The position numbers and the translations under genes were made by a program. Below, in pieces: positions 1 to 8,600 of a stretch of 46,393 nt of DNA; position 1 is the stretch's first letter; each line of letters starts with the position of its first letter. This DNA comes from Rhodanobacteraceae bacterium. Lineage in GTDB: Bacteria > Acidobacteriota > Terriglobia > Terriglobales > Acidobacteriaceae. The DNA lies in NCBI GenBank assembly GCA_903970285.1, contig CAJCHN010000113.1, positions 1-46,393 on the forward strand, in the 5' to 3' direction. The notes beneath the pieces are model-generated. The model did no database searches. It saw only the letters and a list, made by a program, of their open reading frames with translations, and had not been told where the DNA came from.

Positions 1-2
1 GC

Positions 3-1241
3 ACCTGGCTGGCCTATGTGCTGGCGACCGTGGCGGTGCTGCTCGTCGCGTTGTGCATCGCGCGTTACGCCCGCCAGTCGGCCTCACCCGGTTCGTTATA
101 TACCTACGCTTCAATGACTCTGCCGCCGTGGCTGGGCGCGACGGTTGCGTGGAGCTTGTTGCTGGCTTACGTGGCCACCGGATCGAGCGTGATTGGCGGC
201 TTCTATCACTATGCAAACTTGTTGTTGCGCGACGCCACGGGACACGGCTACTCTGCCGTTTTGCTGGCGCTGCTGGTCACTGGCGCGTCGATCTGGATTG
301 CCTATCGCGATGTGAAGATTTCCGCGAGACTCATGCTTTGGATCGAGGCGACATCGGTCACCGTTATTGTGATTGTGGTCCTGCTGGTGCTGGTGCGCCA
401 CGGTTGGCGCTGGGATTGGGACGAACTGCATCTGCGCGGGATGACGGGCAGCGGCCTTCGCCTCGGCCTGGTGCTGGCGCTGTTCAGCTTTGTCGGCTTC
501 GAGAGCGCCACCACGCTGGGTTCGGAAGCGCGTAATCCGTTGAAGACGATTCCCCGCGCCGTGATTCAAAGTGCGATTCTCGCCGGAGCTTTCTTCACCG
601 TTTGCGCTTACGCCGAAGTCCTGGGATTTCACACGGCCGGCCAGGACTTGGGTGCGAGCCAGGGCCCCATGCACGTTCTGGCGCAAGTGGCGGGCTGGCC
701 ACTGCTGGGATTGCTAATCGATGTCGGAGCGTTGGTTAGTTTGTTTGCCGGAACCTTGGCGTGCATTACCGCCGCGGCCCGCGTGCTGCTGTTGATGGCT
801 CACAACGGGCTGGCCCACAGCTCGTTCCGCGCCACCCACGCGCGCAACCAAACCCCGGGTCGCGCCGTCGTTATCACCGGCATCGCGGCCGTGCTTCCCG
901 TCGCGGTGCTGGCGGCTCGGGGCGCCAGCGGCCTGGACGTTTATGGCTGGCTGGGATCGCTCGCAACTTATGGCTTCATTGTCGCGTACGCATTGGTGTG
1001 TGTTGCGCTGCCGAAATATTTGCGCGACCAGGGCGTTTGCCGGCCCGGCGCACAGATCGTTCCTTTCCTGGCCGGACTCGCCATGTTGCTCGCGCTGGCG
1101 GGCAATCTCTATCCCGTGCCCGAGGGCCCTTACGGCAAGCTGCCTTACATTTATCTCGCCTACCTGACTGCGGGGCTGTTGTGGTTCGCATTTCGCGGAC
1201 GCGGCAAAGACGAGCCGTTGGCCGAGAGCGCGGAAGGCTAA
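3..1241 (+). CDS. APC-family amino acid permease, 5' end outside the window
   Basis: Probable inner-membrane amino acid/polyamine transporter of the APC superfamily. The reading frame is open from the first complete codon (position 3), so the start and roughly the first one or two membrane segments lie outside the window; the GTG at 18 is probably internal. About ten hydrophobic segments are visible. The family signature GFES followed by E-x-x-NP and IPRA is encoded around 500-560, in the region that forms the substrate-proximal helix in this family. The C-terminus is a short charged tail. The TAA stop overlaps the TAG stop of the opposing gene by 4 bases (1238-1241). Substrate cannot be read from sequence. 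The nearby RidA/acetamidase/HpxZ genes hint at nitrogen compounds, which is inference only. Confidence 0.88.
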   Translation, partial: TWLAYVLATVAVLLVALCIARYARQSASPGSLYTYASMTLPPWLGATVAWSLLLAYVATGSSVIGGFYHYANLLLRDATGHGYSAVLLALLVTGASIWIAYRDVKISARLMLWIEATSVTVIVIVVLLVLVRHGWRWDWDELHLRGMTGSGLRLGLVLALFSFVGFESATTLGSEARNPLKTIPRAVIQSAILAGAFFTVCAYAEVLGFHTAGQDLGASQGPMHVLAQVAGWPLLGLLIDVGALVSLFAGTLACITAAARVLLLMAHNGLAHSSFRATHARNQTPGRAVVITGIAAVLPVAVLAARGASGLDVYGWLGSLATYGFIVAYALVCVALPKYLRDQGVCRPGAQIVPFLAGLAMLLALAGNLYPVPEGPYGKLPYIYLAYLTAGLLWFAFRGRGKDEPLAESAEG

Positions 1242-1735
1242 GCCTGTCCCTCGGTTTCCGGTAGCGCGACCAGCAGTAGCACGATGCCGATGACGGTAAA
1301 CATGCGGAAGGCCGCATCCTGGCCGTTCCATGCTTTCGATTGCCACATCAGGAACCATTCTCCACCCACGCCGAGAAACGCCACGAGCCACATGAGCAGA
1401 GCCAGCGTAAGCGATACGATGGCGATGCGTTTGGCTTGATTGAAAGCCGGCGCCGTTCCCCGCAGAGTCCGCGCCAGATTCACTCCGCCCCACCACGCAA
1501 GAATCATGGTGACGCTTTCCCACGCGATAATCGAAACGTAAAACGCCGTGTGCAGCGCGGGTGAATTTAAGGCGCGCCACATGCCGCGATTGCCGGGAAA
1601 GGTGGAATCCATCATCAAGACGTGGCGCACGAATTGGTAGTTCGAGTCGTAATCGGTGGTGTTGTTAAGAACCACGAACGAGTAGAACGCCGCCACGGCA
1701 AACACCAGAAGCATTTTGGCCGCGCGCAGGGTCAT
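1238..1735 (-). CDS. DUF2165 small integral membrane protein
   Basis: 165-residue membrane protein matching the DUF2165 pattern: four hydrophobic segments, an early N-T-D-Y-x-S-N motif, a central M-x-x-D-T/S-T-F-P-G-N segment, and a late GGEWFLMWQS-x-x-WNGQ motif. No biochemical role is established for the family. I chose the ATG at 1735 over an upstream in-frame start because it overlaps the stop of the cytochrome gene as ATGA, a typical translational-coupling junction. The two genes therefore form an operon. The pairing suggests, but does not prove, a membrane partner or electron-transfer link for the cytochrome. Confidence 0.85.
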   Translation of the reverse strand: MTLRAAKMLLVFAVAAFYSFVVLNNTTDYDSNYQFVRHVLMMDSTFPGNRGMWRALNSPALHTAFYVSIIAWESVTMILAWWGGVNLARTLRGTAPAFNQAKRIAIVSLTLALLMWLVAFLGVGGEWFLMWQSKAWNGQDAAFRMFTVIGIVLLLVALPETEGQA

Positions 1736-2655
1736 GGCTTTCCTTTTCCCGCTTCCTGCTGCGAACATGAGAAGGTCTGGAAATACGCGGTGAGTGCGCC
1801 AATGATCTTATCGCTATAACTGGGATTGCCAGGCATCTGCGCGTGCGGATTCTTTGCCTGCGGATTGCGAACGTAAGCGGCAAAGTATTCCGGCGACGCG
1901 GCGGCCCACGCCGAAAGCACCAGCCACGGATGGCCCGCTTTGGTGCCGCCTTCAGCGCCACGGTTGTGGCAGCGAAAACAATTTTGACGCGCGAACCAAT
2001 AACCCTCTTGCACCATTTCGCCGCTCGCGTGAGGACCGCGTGGCGCGATCGAGCCAAAGACTGTCTTCTCATCGCGGAACTCAAGGCGCACCACGCCCCA
2101 CGGAATCTGCGCTTCATCCCCGTGCGGGGAAACTTTGAAGCTGGGAAGGAAGCTAGGATGCGAAACCATATACGGACCCATATCCTGGCCGTGGCCTTCC
2201 GCATCTTTCGGCCAGCCGGAAGGCGGCTGCCCGTTGACCTTCAGCACCAGCAGCGGACGATGCTCGGCGATGTAGGCGTGCGGATAATTGGCGCGATACC
2301 GATCGTCACAAATCGCGACTACCATATCCGAGTCCGGCGCGGCGGCAAGGCGTCGAATCAATTCTTCCAGCGGCACTCCGCTGACTTGCGTGGGGCCGGT
2401 GAAGTTAGCATCGTTTTTTACCGTGAAAGTCACTTGCGGCAAACGCAGGAGATCGTCGCGTGTGAGATAACGGGTTGCTCCGGCAGGAATACCCGCGAGT
2501 TCACCGCCCACTTCCAGGTCGAGTGGCGACGTGCGCCCGCTGCGCAGCGTGAGAGAGGCGGAAGCGCGGGCGTTTTCTTCGCCGGCATTTTGAGGAGGCA
2601 ATCCTGAAGCCAGGAAAAGTACGGCGGCCAATAAGCCTGTCCAGGGAATTTGCAT
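1732..2655 (-). CDS. Exported protein with oxidoreductase-like domain and C-terminal cytochrome c domain
   Basis: 307 residues with an N-terminal signal peptide (hydrophobic core at residues 6-18). Residues ~40-195 resemble the substrate-domain fold of sulfite-oxidase-like molybdopterin proteins (a TRDDLLRLPQVTF segment and a VSGVPL segment), but I see no convincing molybdenum-ligand cysteine, so that domain assignment is tentative. Residues ~215-295 form a cytochrome c domain with the haem-binding C-F-R-C-H motif at 226-230 and a plausible axial Met at 274 (QMPG). The protein should be periplasmic or membrane-facing. It is translationally coupled to the DUF2165 gene. The promoter is expected in the 2656-2813 gap, which also carries a tandem repeat. 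Confidence 0.75.
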   Translation of the reverse strand: MQIPWTGLLAAVLFLASGLPPQNAGEENARASASLTLRSGRTSPLDLEVGGELAGIPAGATRYLTRDDLLRLPQVTFTVKNDANFTGPTQVSGVPLEELIRRLAAAPDSDMVVAICDDRYRANYPHAYIAEHRPLLVLKVNGQPPSGWPKDAEGHGQDMGPYMVSHPSFLPSFKVSPHGDEAQIPWGVVRLEFRDEKTVFGSIAPRGPHASGEMVQEGYWFARQNCFRCHNRGAEGGTKAGHPWLVLSAWAAASPEYFAAYVRNPQAKNPHAQMPGNPSYSDKIIGALTAYFQTFSCSQQEAGKGKP

Positions 2656-2733
2656 GGGTCATATTAGCGTGCATGTCCGCCGGCGCAACAGAATTTCTCT
2701 CGGCGCGATTTGTACGGTGATGACGCGCCGGGA

Positions 2734-2772
2734 GAACGAGTATGTTGAACGAGCATGTTGAACAAGTATGTT
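2734..2772 (+). repeat. Three 13-bp tandem repeats upstream of ridA
   Basis: Three head-to-tail copies of a 13-bp unit, GAACGAGTATGTT, at 2734-2746, 2747-2759 and 2760-2772. Copies two and three each differ from the first by one base. They lie in the divergent gap between the cytochrome gene and ridA. The unit is more AT-rich than its surroundings and could be an iteron-like binding array for a regulator or a slippage product. Confidence 0.85.
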
Positions 2773-2813
2773 AGATTGGCTTCCGTGTCACCAGCGGAGG
2801 CGTTAGACGGGTC

Positions 2814-3272
2814 TTGGCCAAGGGAAGGGAAGCGCGACTGCAGGAACTGGGAATCGTTCTGCCGGCTCTGCCCGCGCCGGGCGGAAATTTCATTCCCGCT
2901 AAAACCGTAGGCAGCATGGTTTACCTCTCCGGCGTAATCTCCAACAACTCAGATGGCCTAATTACCGGCACCGTAGGCATTGATCGCACCCTCGACGAGG
3001 GTTACGCTGCGGCTCGGGCCTGCGCCCTTACGCAACTCGCGGTCCTGGCGCGCCATCTCGGCTCGCTCGATGCCGTGAAGGGCATTGTCTCCGTGAACGG
3101 CTACGTGAACGCGGTGGCGGGGTTTGCCGATTCGCCCAAGGTGATCAACGGCGCGTCGGATGTGCTGGTGGAAATCTTCGGCGATGCCGGCCGTCACGTG
3201 CGCGCCGCTATCGGCGTTTCGGCGCTGCCGCGCAATGCGCTGGTGGAACTGCAGATGACGGTGGAGATTTAG
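2814..3272 (+). CDS. RidA/YjgF-family protein (cytoplasmic paralogue)
   Basis: 152 residues, complete RidA (Rid/YER057c/UK114) fold. Family members hydrolyse reactive enamine/imine intermediates released by PLP or flavin enzymes. The catalytic-type arginine is present in the VRAAIGVSALPRN segment near the C-terminus, followed by the conserved VELQM strand, so an active deaminase is plausible. No signal peptide is seen. The start is a TTG at 2814: an in-frame stop at 2772 and the absence of ATG or GTG leave it as the first usable start, with GGAGG about 13 bases upstream. It lies 61 bases ahead of the acetamidase gene on the same strand and is probably co-transcribed with it. Confidence 0.88.
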   Translation: MAKGREARLQELGIVLPALPAPGGNFIPAKTVGSMVYLSGVISNNSDGLITGTVGIDRTLDEGYAAARACALTQLAVLARHLGSLDAVKGIVSVNGYVNAVAGFADSPKVINGASDVLVEIFGDAGRHVRAAIGVSALPRNALVELQMTVEI

Positions 3273-3330
3273 CGGTGAGATGTAACCGTGGAGATTTAAC
3301 GACGTAGGTTTAACGACGGAGTTCTAGCGC
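3260..3330 (+). repeat. Five imperfect ~14-bp repeats across the ridA stop codon
   Basis: Units at 3260-3273, 3274-3287, 3288-3303, 3304-3317 and 3318-3330 each have a GGTGGAGATTTAGC-like form (GG/GT start, central GAG or AGG, then TTTA or a variant and A/G-C). The first unit encodes the last RidA residues and its stop. The last supplies the GGAG closest to the acetamidase start at 3334. The units are diverged, so this is an old duplication or a constrained element. Confidence 0.65.
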
Positions 3331-3333
3331 GCC

Positions 3334-4272
3334 ATGGCCGAGTTCATGCTATCCGCCGAGCCCACGCACTCCCGCTGGAACCGCGCTCTGGAGCCCCGTC
3401 TTCGCGTCGCGCCCGGCGACACCGTGCAACTTGAATGTCTCGATTCCAGTGGAGCGCAAGTCCATCCCGCCATGACCGTCGCCGATTTCCTCAATATCGA
3501 TCGCGGGCGGATTCACGCGCTGACCGGGCCTATTTTTGTGGAAAGTTCAGAACCCGGGGACGTGTTGCAGATCGATGTGCTCGAAGTCGCGCACCAGGGT
3601 TGGGGATGGTCGAGCGTGATCACTGGACTTGGTTTTCTCAAAGAGCGTTTTGCCGAACCGTATCTTTTTCATTGGCGACTCGAGGGCGCGGAAACGCGAT
3701 CGCTGGCCCCAGCCGTGGTGCCGTTGCGGCCGTTCTGCGGCGTGATGGGTGTCGCGCGGGGCGAGGACGGAGTATTTCGCACCCGCCCGCCCGGCATTTT
3801 TGGCGGGAACATGGATGTGCGCGAGTTGTGTGCCGGCGCCACGCTGTATCTTCCCGTGCTGAATCGCGGTGCGCTTTTTTCCGCGGGCGATGCCCATGCC
3901 GCGCAAGGCGACGGCGAAGTTTGCATCAACGGCATTGAATGTCCCGCACACGTGACGCTGCGTTTCCAGCTCCACAAAAAGCGCCCGCTTCCCGGGCCTA
4001 TTGTCGAGTCCTCTACGTCGCCCCCGCGGGATGCGGGATCGGATGCCTGGATCGTCGTCGAGTCTTCTCCCGATGTGATCGCGGCCGCGCGTGCTGCAAC
4101 TTCGCGCATGATCGACCTGCTGGCTGATCGCTGGGGATTCGACGAAGTCCACGCCTATCTGCTGTGCAGCGTTGCCATGCATCTGCGGCTGAGCCAAGTG
4201 GTGAACGAGCCGATGTTTACGGTCAGCGCGGCAATTCCCAAACAGGTGCTGCCCGCAAGAAAGCTGTTCTGA
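3334..4272 (+). CDS. Acetamidase/formamidase family protein
   Basis: 312 residues, the usual length for the FmdA/AmdA family, which hydrolyses formamide, acetamide or related short amides to the acid plus ammonia. Family features seen: an N-terminal beta-rich region with H-A-x-T-G-P-I-F-V (residues ~55-65), a central GG-N-x-D segment at the FGGNMDVREL region, an AGATLYLPV segment and a GDAHAAQGDGEVC segment that carries the probable active-site Asp/His/Glu cluster. The protein is cytoplasmic, with no signal peptide. It sits between RidA and an HpxZ-like gene, consistent with a small nitrogen-scavenging operon. The actual substrate is unknown. Confidence 0.92.
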   Translation: MAEFMLSAEPTHSRWNRALEPRLRVAPGDTVQLECLDSSGAQVHPAMTVADFLNIDRGRIHALTGPIFVESSEPGDVLQIDVLEVAHQGWGWSSVITGLGFLKERFAEPYLFHWRLEGAETRSLAPAVVPLRPFCGVMGVARGEDGVFRTRPPGIFGGNMDVRELCAGATLYLPVLNRGALFSAGDAHAAQGDGEVCINGIECPAHVTLRFQLHKKRPLPGPIVESSTSPPRDAGSDAWIVVESSPDVIAAARAATSRMIDLLADRWGFDEVHAYLLCSVAMHLRLSQVVNEPMFTVSAAIPKQVLPARKLF

Positions 4273-4289
4273 ACCGGCGGGTCAAATCC

Positions 4290-4670
4290 ATGTACATCAA
4301 CGATCCTGAAATTGTCGCGGAGTTACGGGCGTTGTATCCGCAATACGAATCCGCTTTGATGGCCAACGACGCCGAGACTTTGACGCGAATGTTTTGGGCG
4401 TCTCCCCGTGCCGTGCGCTTCGGCGTAACGGAGAACCTGTACGGCATTGAGGAGATCGCCGCATTTCGCAAAGGACGCCCGCCTGCTGACCTTGCCCGCA
4501 CCATTCTCCGCCTCGACATCGTCACTTTCGGCCGCGATTACGGCAGCATTACGCTCGAATTCGAACGCACCACAAATGGGCGCACCGTCTCCGGCCGGCA
4601 GAGCCAAGTCTGGGTGCGCCTTCCCGAAGGCTGGCGGATTGTTGCCGCCCACGTATCGCTGCTCCGGTAA
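4290..4670 (+). CDS. hpxZ: HpxZ/AtzH-like protein (SnoaL-like fold)
   Basis: 126-residue protein of the AtzH-like/HpxZ family, an NTF2-like fold found beside amidohydrolases of oxalurate, allophanate or carboxybiuret catabolism. Seen: an N-terminal helix (NDPEIVAELRALYPQYE), the L-T-R-M-F-W segment, RFGVTENLYGIEEI, and a C-terminal GRQSQVWVRLPEGWRIVAAH strand pair that is diagnostic of the family. ATG at 4290 was chosen because the protein then begins exactly where the family does; a longer upstream reading overlaps the acetamidase. It starts 17 bases after the acetamidase stop, so one operon is likely. Its biochemical role in the family is not firmly established. Confidence 0.82.
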   Translation: MYINDPEIVAELRALYPQYESALMANDAETLTRMFWASPRAVRFGVTENLYGIEEIAAFRKGRPPADLARTILRLDIVTFGRDYGSITLEFERTTNGRTVSGRQSQVWVRLPEGWRIVAAHVSLLR

Positions 4671-4928
4671 AAGCTATTCCGCATTCGCTTCCGCAATAGA
4701 AATATCGAATCTGTGCCAAAGAAATTTTCACTGAAGGTAACGCTTTCGTTCTGCGCCAAACTCGCGTAAATTCGGTCAATCATTTTTTGCGTTGCGGGCG
4801 GGGCAGAGCCAACCATCTCTGCCGGGAACATCGTTGGCGCGCCACAAACCGTTGGCACAACCCAATGAGTCCCACCCGCCCCCCGCGGTTTTGTGCACGT
4901 GTACCTGCAGACTTACACGAGGCCACTC
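4671..4928 (+). promoter_or_regulatory. Leader region of the TonB-receptor/glycosidase cluster with palindromes
   Basis: A 258-bp gap with no credible gene. It contains a perfect 10-bp palindrome, TGGCGCGCCA, at 4835-4844 inside a TTGGCGCGCCACAA context, and a second TTGGCA-type half site at 4851-4857. The GTGCAC palindrome at about 4893-4898 lies just before the receptor gene. These are plausible operators for a sugar-responsive LacI-type regulator, but no such regulator is encoded in the window and I could not identify a clear -35/-10 pair. Confidence 0.35.
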
Positions 4929-7900
4929 ATGCCCAAAAGCAAAAGTAGGAACTTAGACACGAACTTAAAAAGAATTGCGCTGGCCGCTTTTCTCGTCGCT
5001 TTCTCCCTGTGGATGCCGCTCGTTCTTTCCCCTAACGCTCACGCTCAGCAAACCCTCGGCGGCATCACCGGAACGATTACGGATAAAACCGGCAGCGTTC
5101 TGCCCGAGACCGTTGTGACTATCGTGGGCGACCAGACGAAGCTGACGCGTACGCAAAAAGCCAACGCCAATGGCGCGTACGACTTTGTCAACCTGCCCAT
5201 CGGCACCTACACGCTCACCTTCACGCATGAAGGCTTTGAAACGCAAAAGATTCCCTCCATCACAGTGCAGGCGGACCGCACCGCCACGGTGAATGCATCG
5301 TTGGCCGTAGGCCAAGTCGGAACCATCCTCACGGTCGAAGCCGTGCCCTTGATGAACGCAGTCGACACTACCAACGGTTACATTCTGGAAGAACAGCAGA
5401 TTCAAAACATCCCGCTGCCCACAGGAAGTTTCACAGGGTTAGCCATTCTTTCGCCCGGAGTAAATGCGGAGTTGCCCAACGGTACAGGCGCAAACGCCGG
5501 CTTGGGCAATCAACCCATTTGGGCCAATGGCCAGCGCGATACCAGCAACACGTTTCTACTGAATGGAGTCGACGCCAGCAATCTGTTCAACGGCAAAAGC
5601 ACCAGCCAGGTAGCTTCCGCGCGCATCGTAAACAACACCGGTGTTTCGGGCGCCTCCAGTACCACCGCCGAAATCATTCAAAGCACAGCGTCCCCGTACC
5701 TCGCAATTGGTGAGGCTTTGCCCACGCCCGCTCCGGAAACCGTTCAAGAATTCCGCGTCAACACTTCCATGTACGACGCGCAACAAGGTTCGACCAGCGG
5801 CGCCCACATCGACATGAGCACCGCCTCCGGCACCAATGCTATTCACGGCAGCGCTTACGTTCACCGTGGAACCAGTTGGCTAGGTGCGGCCCCGTATTTT
5901 TATAATCAGGATGCCAACATTCCCGCCAACGAAAAGGTCCCCGACGTGCGCCGTTACACAGCCGGCGCAACCATCGGCGGGCCGCTGATCAAAGACAAGC
6001 TCTTCGCATTTTTCGATTACCAGGGGCTTCGCGAGGCGATTCCGAACGGAGGTGCGCAGATCAACACCGTTCCGACGCCTCAGATGCTGACCGGCGATTT
6101 CTCACAACTTCTGGGCACCGGCCTTACCAGTGTTCCCTACGACGGCTTCGGCGGGTATGACCCTACAGGCTGTAAGGCCTTCACCACCGTGCACGGTGTC
6201 TCCGTCACCAGTACCGCGCAACTGAACGCATCGATCGACAACGGCGCCATCTTCGATCCGACCACCTGCGCGCAGTTCGGCACGATCACGGCACCGAACA
6301 TCATTCCGACCAATCGGCTCAACCCGGTCGCGCTCAACTACCTGAAGGCGTTTCCGGCGCCAAACCGCACGCCGACCAGCAACGTTCTGGACAATTACCA
6401 GAACACGCAATTCATCGTGAACAAGTACAACGACTTCGACGTTCGAATGGACTATAACCTTGGCGGGAAAGATCGTATCTTCGCGCGTTACAGCTACGGC
6501 CAGGATAACGACACGAAGACCGTCTCCGTGGCGGGCGTTCCTTCAGGCTTTGCAGCCGGTTCGAACAACACGCACCCACGCGGCGTGGCGGCAGGGGAAA
6601 CCCACACCTTCACCCCGAATCTGCTGAACGAATTCCGCTTCGGATTTACCCGTCCGTTCTATGGGTACATCAATCCGTTTGACTACGAGCCCTTCTCGGC
6701 GAACCTGGGAATTCCGAACGCGAACCGCAATTCGTTCCTGGGCGGGGGGGCGCTGATTGGCGGCAATAACACCAATCTTTCTTACACGGGTGACGGCGGA
6801 GCGTACGAGGTGCCGCAGCGCTCCTATCAGATCGTGGATAACGTCAGCCTGAACCATGGCAAGCACGCATTCGTCTTCGGCGAAAGCGTGCTGTTCCGCA
6901 CGGTCAAGTTCGCGCAGGGCAACGACGCCAAGGGCTTCTTTCAGTTCCAGGGCTCGGGCAGCGACTATACCGGTTGGGATACGGCTGAAGTCTTGGCGGG
7001 TTTCGTCAACACGTACTCCATCTCTACATCGACCGGGTACTATGACACCCGCACCTACGAAATGGGTTACTTCGCGCAGGACGACTGGAAGATTACCCCT
7101 CGGCTGACCCTGAACCTTGGCATCCGGTACGACCTCTACAACTTCCCCCTGGAGACGAACAACAAGCAGTCGAACTTCAACATCGCGACGGGCGTGCTCG
7201 AAGTTGCCGGGCAAAACGGCAACTCGCGTTCGCTGGTCAATACGCCCAAAACCAACTTTGCGCCGCGCGTCGGCTTTGCGTGGGATGCTTACGGCGATGG
7301 CAAGACGGCGGTGCGCGGCGGCTACGGCATCTACTACTTCCTCGATCGCGGCGGTGTAGGCAACGAGCTGAACAACAACCCGGACTTCAACGGGATTGCG
7401 AGCTATAACGATTACTCCGGCTACCGCATCGCGCTCTCGGGCGAAGGCCCCACGCTGCTGCCTTCGAGCGGCCAGCTCCCCGGTCCTTACCCGGGTAACA
7501 ACAGCACGCTGGCGACAGGCGCTCTGCCGAGCCCGACAGTCAGCATCAATCCACTCGCACCCACCAACGCAAGCGTGATCGCCTACCCGGTCAACAGCCA
7601 CATCCCCACCATCCAGGAGTGGAACCTCTCGGTGCAGCAGGAGATTGCGCGGAACACCACCGCCACCATCTCCTACGTGGGCACCAAGGCGGATCACCTG
7701 CTGGTGAGCACCGGTTATAGCGGTGCGCAGCTTGGAACCGGGATCGAGTTCTACCAGTCCTCGGGTCTGGGGGTGACGCTCAACGAGTTTGAAGGCACCT
7801 CGCACTACAACGGCTTGCAGACGAGCCTCAACAAGCGGCTGGCGCAGGGCTTCCAGATTACGGCGGCTTATACCTGGTCGCATAATGTGGATGACGCGCC

Positions 7901-8582
7901 CGGGCCATTCACGGCCAATCAGGCGGGCGTGCCGGTCACGGCGCAGGGTCCGGACCTGCATCTCGACCGAGGCAACGCGGATGACGATCAGCGCCATGCA
8001 GCAACGTTCTCGGCCTTGCTCGAGGTGCCGTACGGACGCGGACGCCGGTTTGGGTCCAACATCAACAAGGCGTTGGATTACGTGGTCGGCGGCTATCAGT
8101 TCAGCCCGTTCGTGCAGATCGGTTCGGGCACGCCGTTCGACTTGACCGTCAACAACCCCAGCCGCAACCAGGGGCCGGATAACCGTCCCGACCTGGTCGG
8201 CAATCCTCGCATCGGCCTGGTCAAGGACTTCGCAACCTCCGCAAACGGCTTCAACTATCTCAACCAGGCTGCCTTCGCAAATCCGCCGGTCAATGCCAAC
8301 GGAATCTACTTCCGTCCCGGCACGGTGCATCGCAACGAGTTTTACGGGCCGGGCTACAACACCACGGGCCTGTCCATCTTCAAGGACATTCCCGTGACCG
8401 AGCGAATCAAGTCGCAGATTCGCGGCCAGGCCTACAACCTCTTCAACCATCCGCAATTCGCCAACCCGAGCAACGGCACGTCGGGCGGCGGCACCAACCT
8501 CGACACCTCTCAGATCGTCGTCAACAGCACACGCTTCCGCAGTGCGCGGGAGCTCGAACTGGCTTACCGTGTGACGTTCTAA
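4929..8582 (+). CDS. Oar-like TonB-dependent outer-membrane receptor
   Basis: 1217-residue outer-membrane receptor. Order: signal peptide (residues ~15-40, ending HAQQ), carboxypeptidase-regulatory-like beta domain (~42-130, TLGGITGTITDKTG through VGTILTVEA), plug domain (~140-330) and a long beta-barrel to the C-terminus, which ends in an aromatic residue (AYRVTF) as expected for outer-membrane insertion. Start: ATG 4929, preceded by GAGG at a normal distance, rather than the upstream GTG at 4893, which would put 12 extra residues before the signal peptide. Followed by exported GH13 and GH31 enzymes on the same strand, so the likely job is uptake of malto-oligosaccharides. No SusD-type lipoprotein follows. 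Confidence 0.92.
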   Translation: MPKSKSRNLDTNLKRIALAAFLVAFSLWMPLVLSPNAHAQQTLGGITGTITDKTGSVLPETVVTIVGDQTKLTRTQKANANGAYDFVNLPIGTYTLTFTHEGFETQKIPSITVQADRTATVNASLAVGQVGTILTVEAVPLMNAVDTTNGYILEEQQIQNIPLPTGSFTGLAILSPGVNAELPNGTGANAGLGNQPIWANGQRDTSNTFLLNGVDASNLFNGKSTSQVASARIVNNTGVSGASSTTAEIIQSTASPYLAIGEALPTPAPETVQEFRVNTSMYDAQQGSTSGAHIDMSTASGTNAIHGSAYVHRGTSWLGAAPYFYNQDANIPANEKVPDVRRYTAGATIGGPLIKDKLFAFFDYQGLREAIPNGGAQINTVPTPQMLTGDFSQLLGTGLTSVPYDGFGGYDPTGCKAFTTVHGVSVTSTAQLNASIDNGAIFDPTTCAQFGTITAPNIIPTNRLNPVALNYLKAFPAPNRTPTSNVLDNYQNTQFIVNKYNDFDVRMDYNLGGKDRIFARYSYGQDNDTKTVSVAGVPSGFAAGSNNTHPRGVAAGETHTFTPNLLNEFRFGFTRPFYGYINPFDYEPFSANLGIPNANRNSFLGGGALIGGNNTNLSYTGDGGAYEVPQRSYQIVDNVSLNHGKHAFVFGESVLFRTVKFAQGNDAKGFFQFQGSGSDYTGWDTAEVLAGFVNTYSISTSTGYYDTRTYEMGYFAQDDWKITPRLTLNLGIRYDLYNFPLETNNKQSNFNIATGVLEVAGQNGNSRSLVNTPKTNFAPRVGFAWDAYGDGKTAVRGGYGIYYFLDRGGVGNELNNNPDFNGIASYNDYSGYRIALSGEGPTLLPSSGQLPGPYPGNNSTLATGALPSPTVSINPLAPTNASVIAYPVNSHIPTIQEWNLSVQQEIARNTTATISYVGTKADHLLVSTGYSGAQLGTGIEFYQSSGLGVTLNEFEGTSHYNGLQTSLNKRLAQGFQITAAYTWSHNVDDAPGPFTANQAGVPVTAQGPDLHLDRGNADDDQRHAATFSALLEVPYGRGRRFGSNINKALDYVVGGYQFSPFVQIGSGTPFDLTVNNPSRNQGPDNRPDLVGNPRIGLVKDFATSANGFNYLNQAAFANPPVNANGIYFRPGTVHRNEFYGPGYNTTGLSIFKDIPVTERIKSQIRGQAYNLFNHPQFANPSNGTSGGGTNLDTSQIVVNSTRFRSARELELAYRVTF

Positions 8583-8600
8583 GCGAGGCCTTACACCGGG

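Noticed and set aside
4875-4888. CCCGCCCCCCGCGG, also found near 22215, considered as a common promoter element
   Set aside because: Low-complexity C/G run; expected to recur in a GC-rich genome, and the two neighbours are unrelated.
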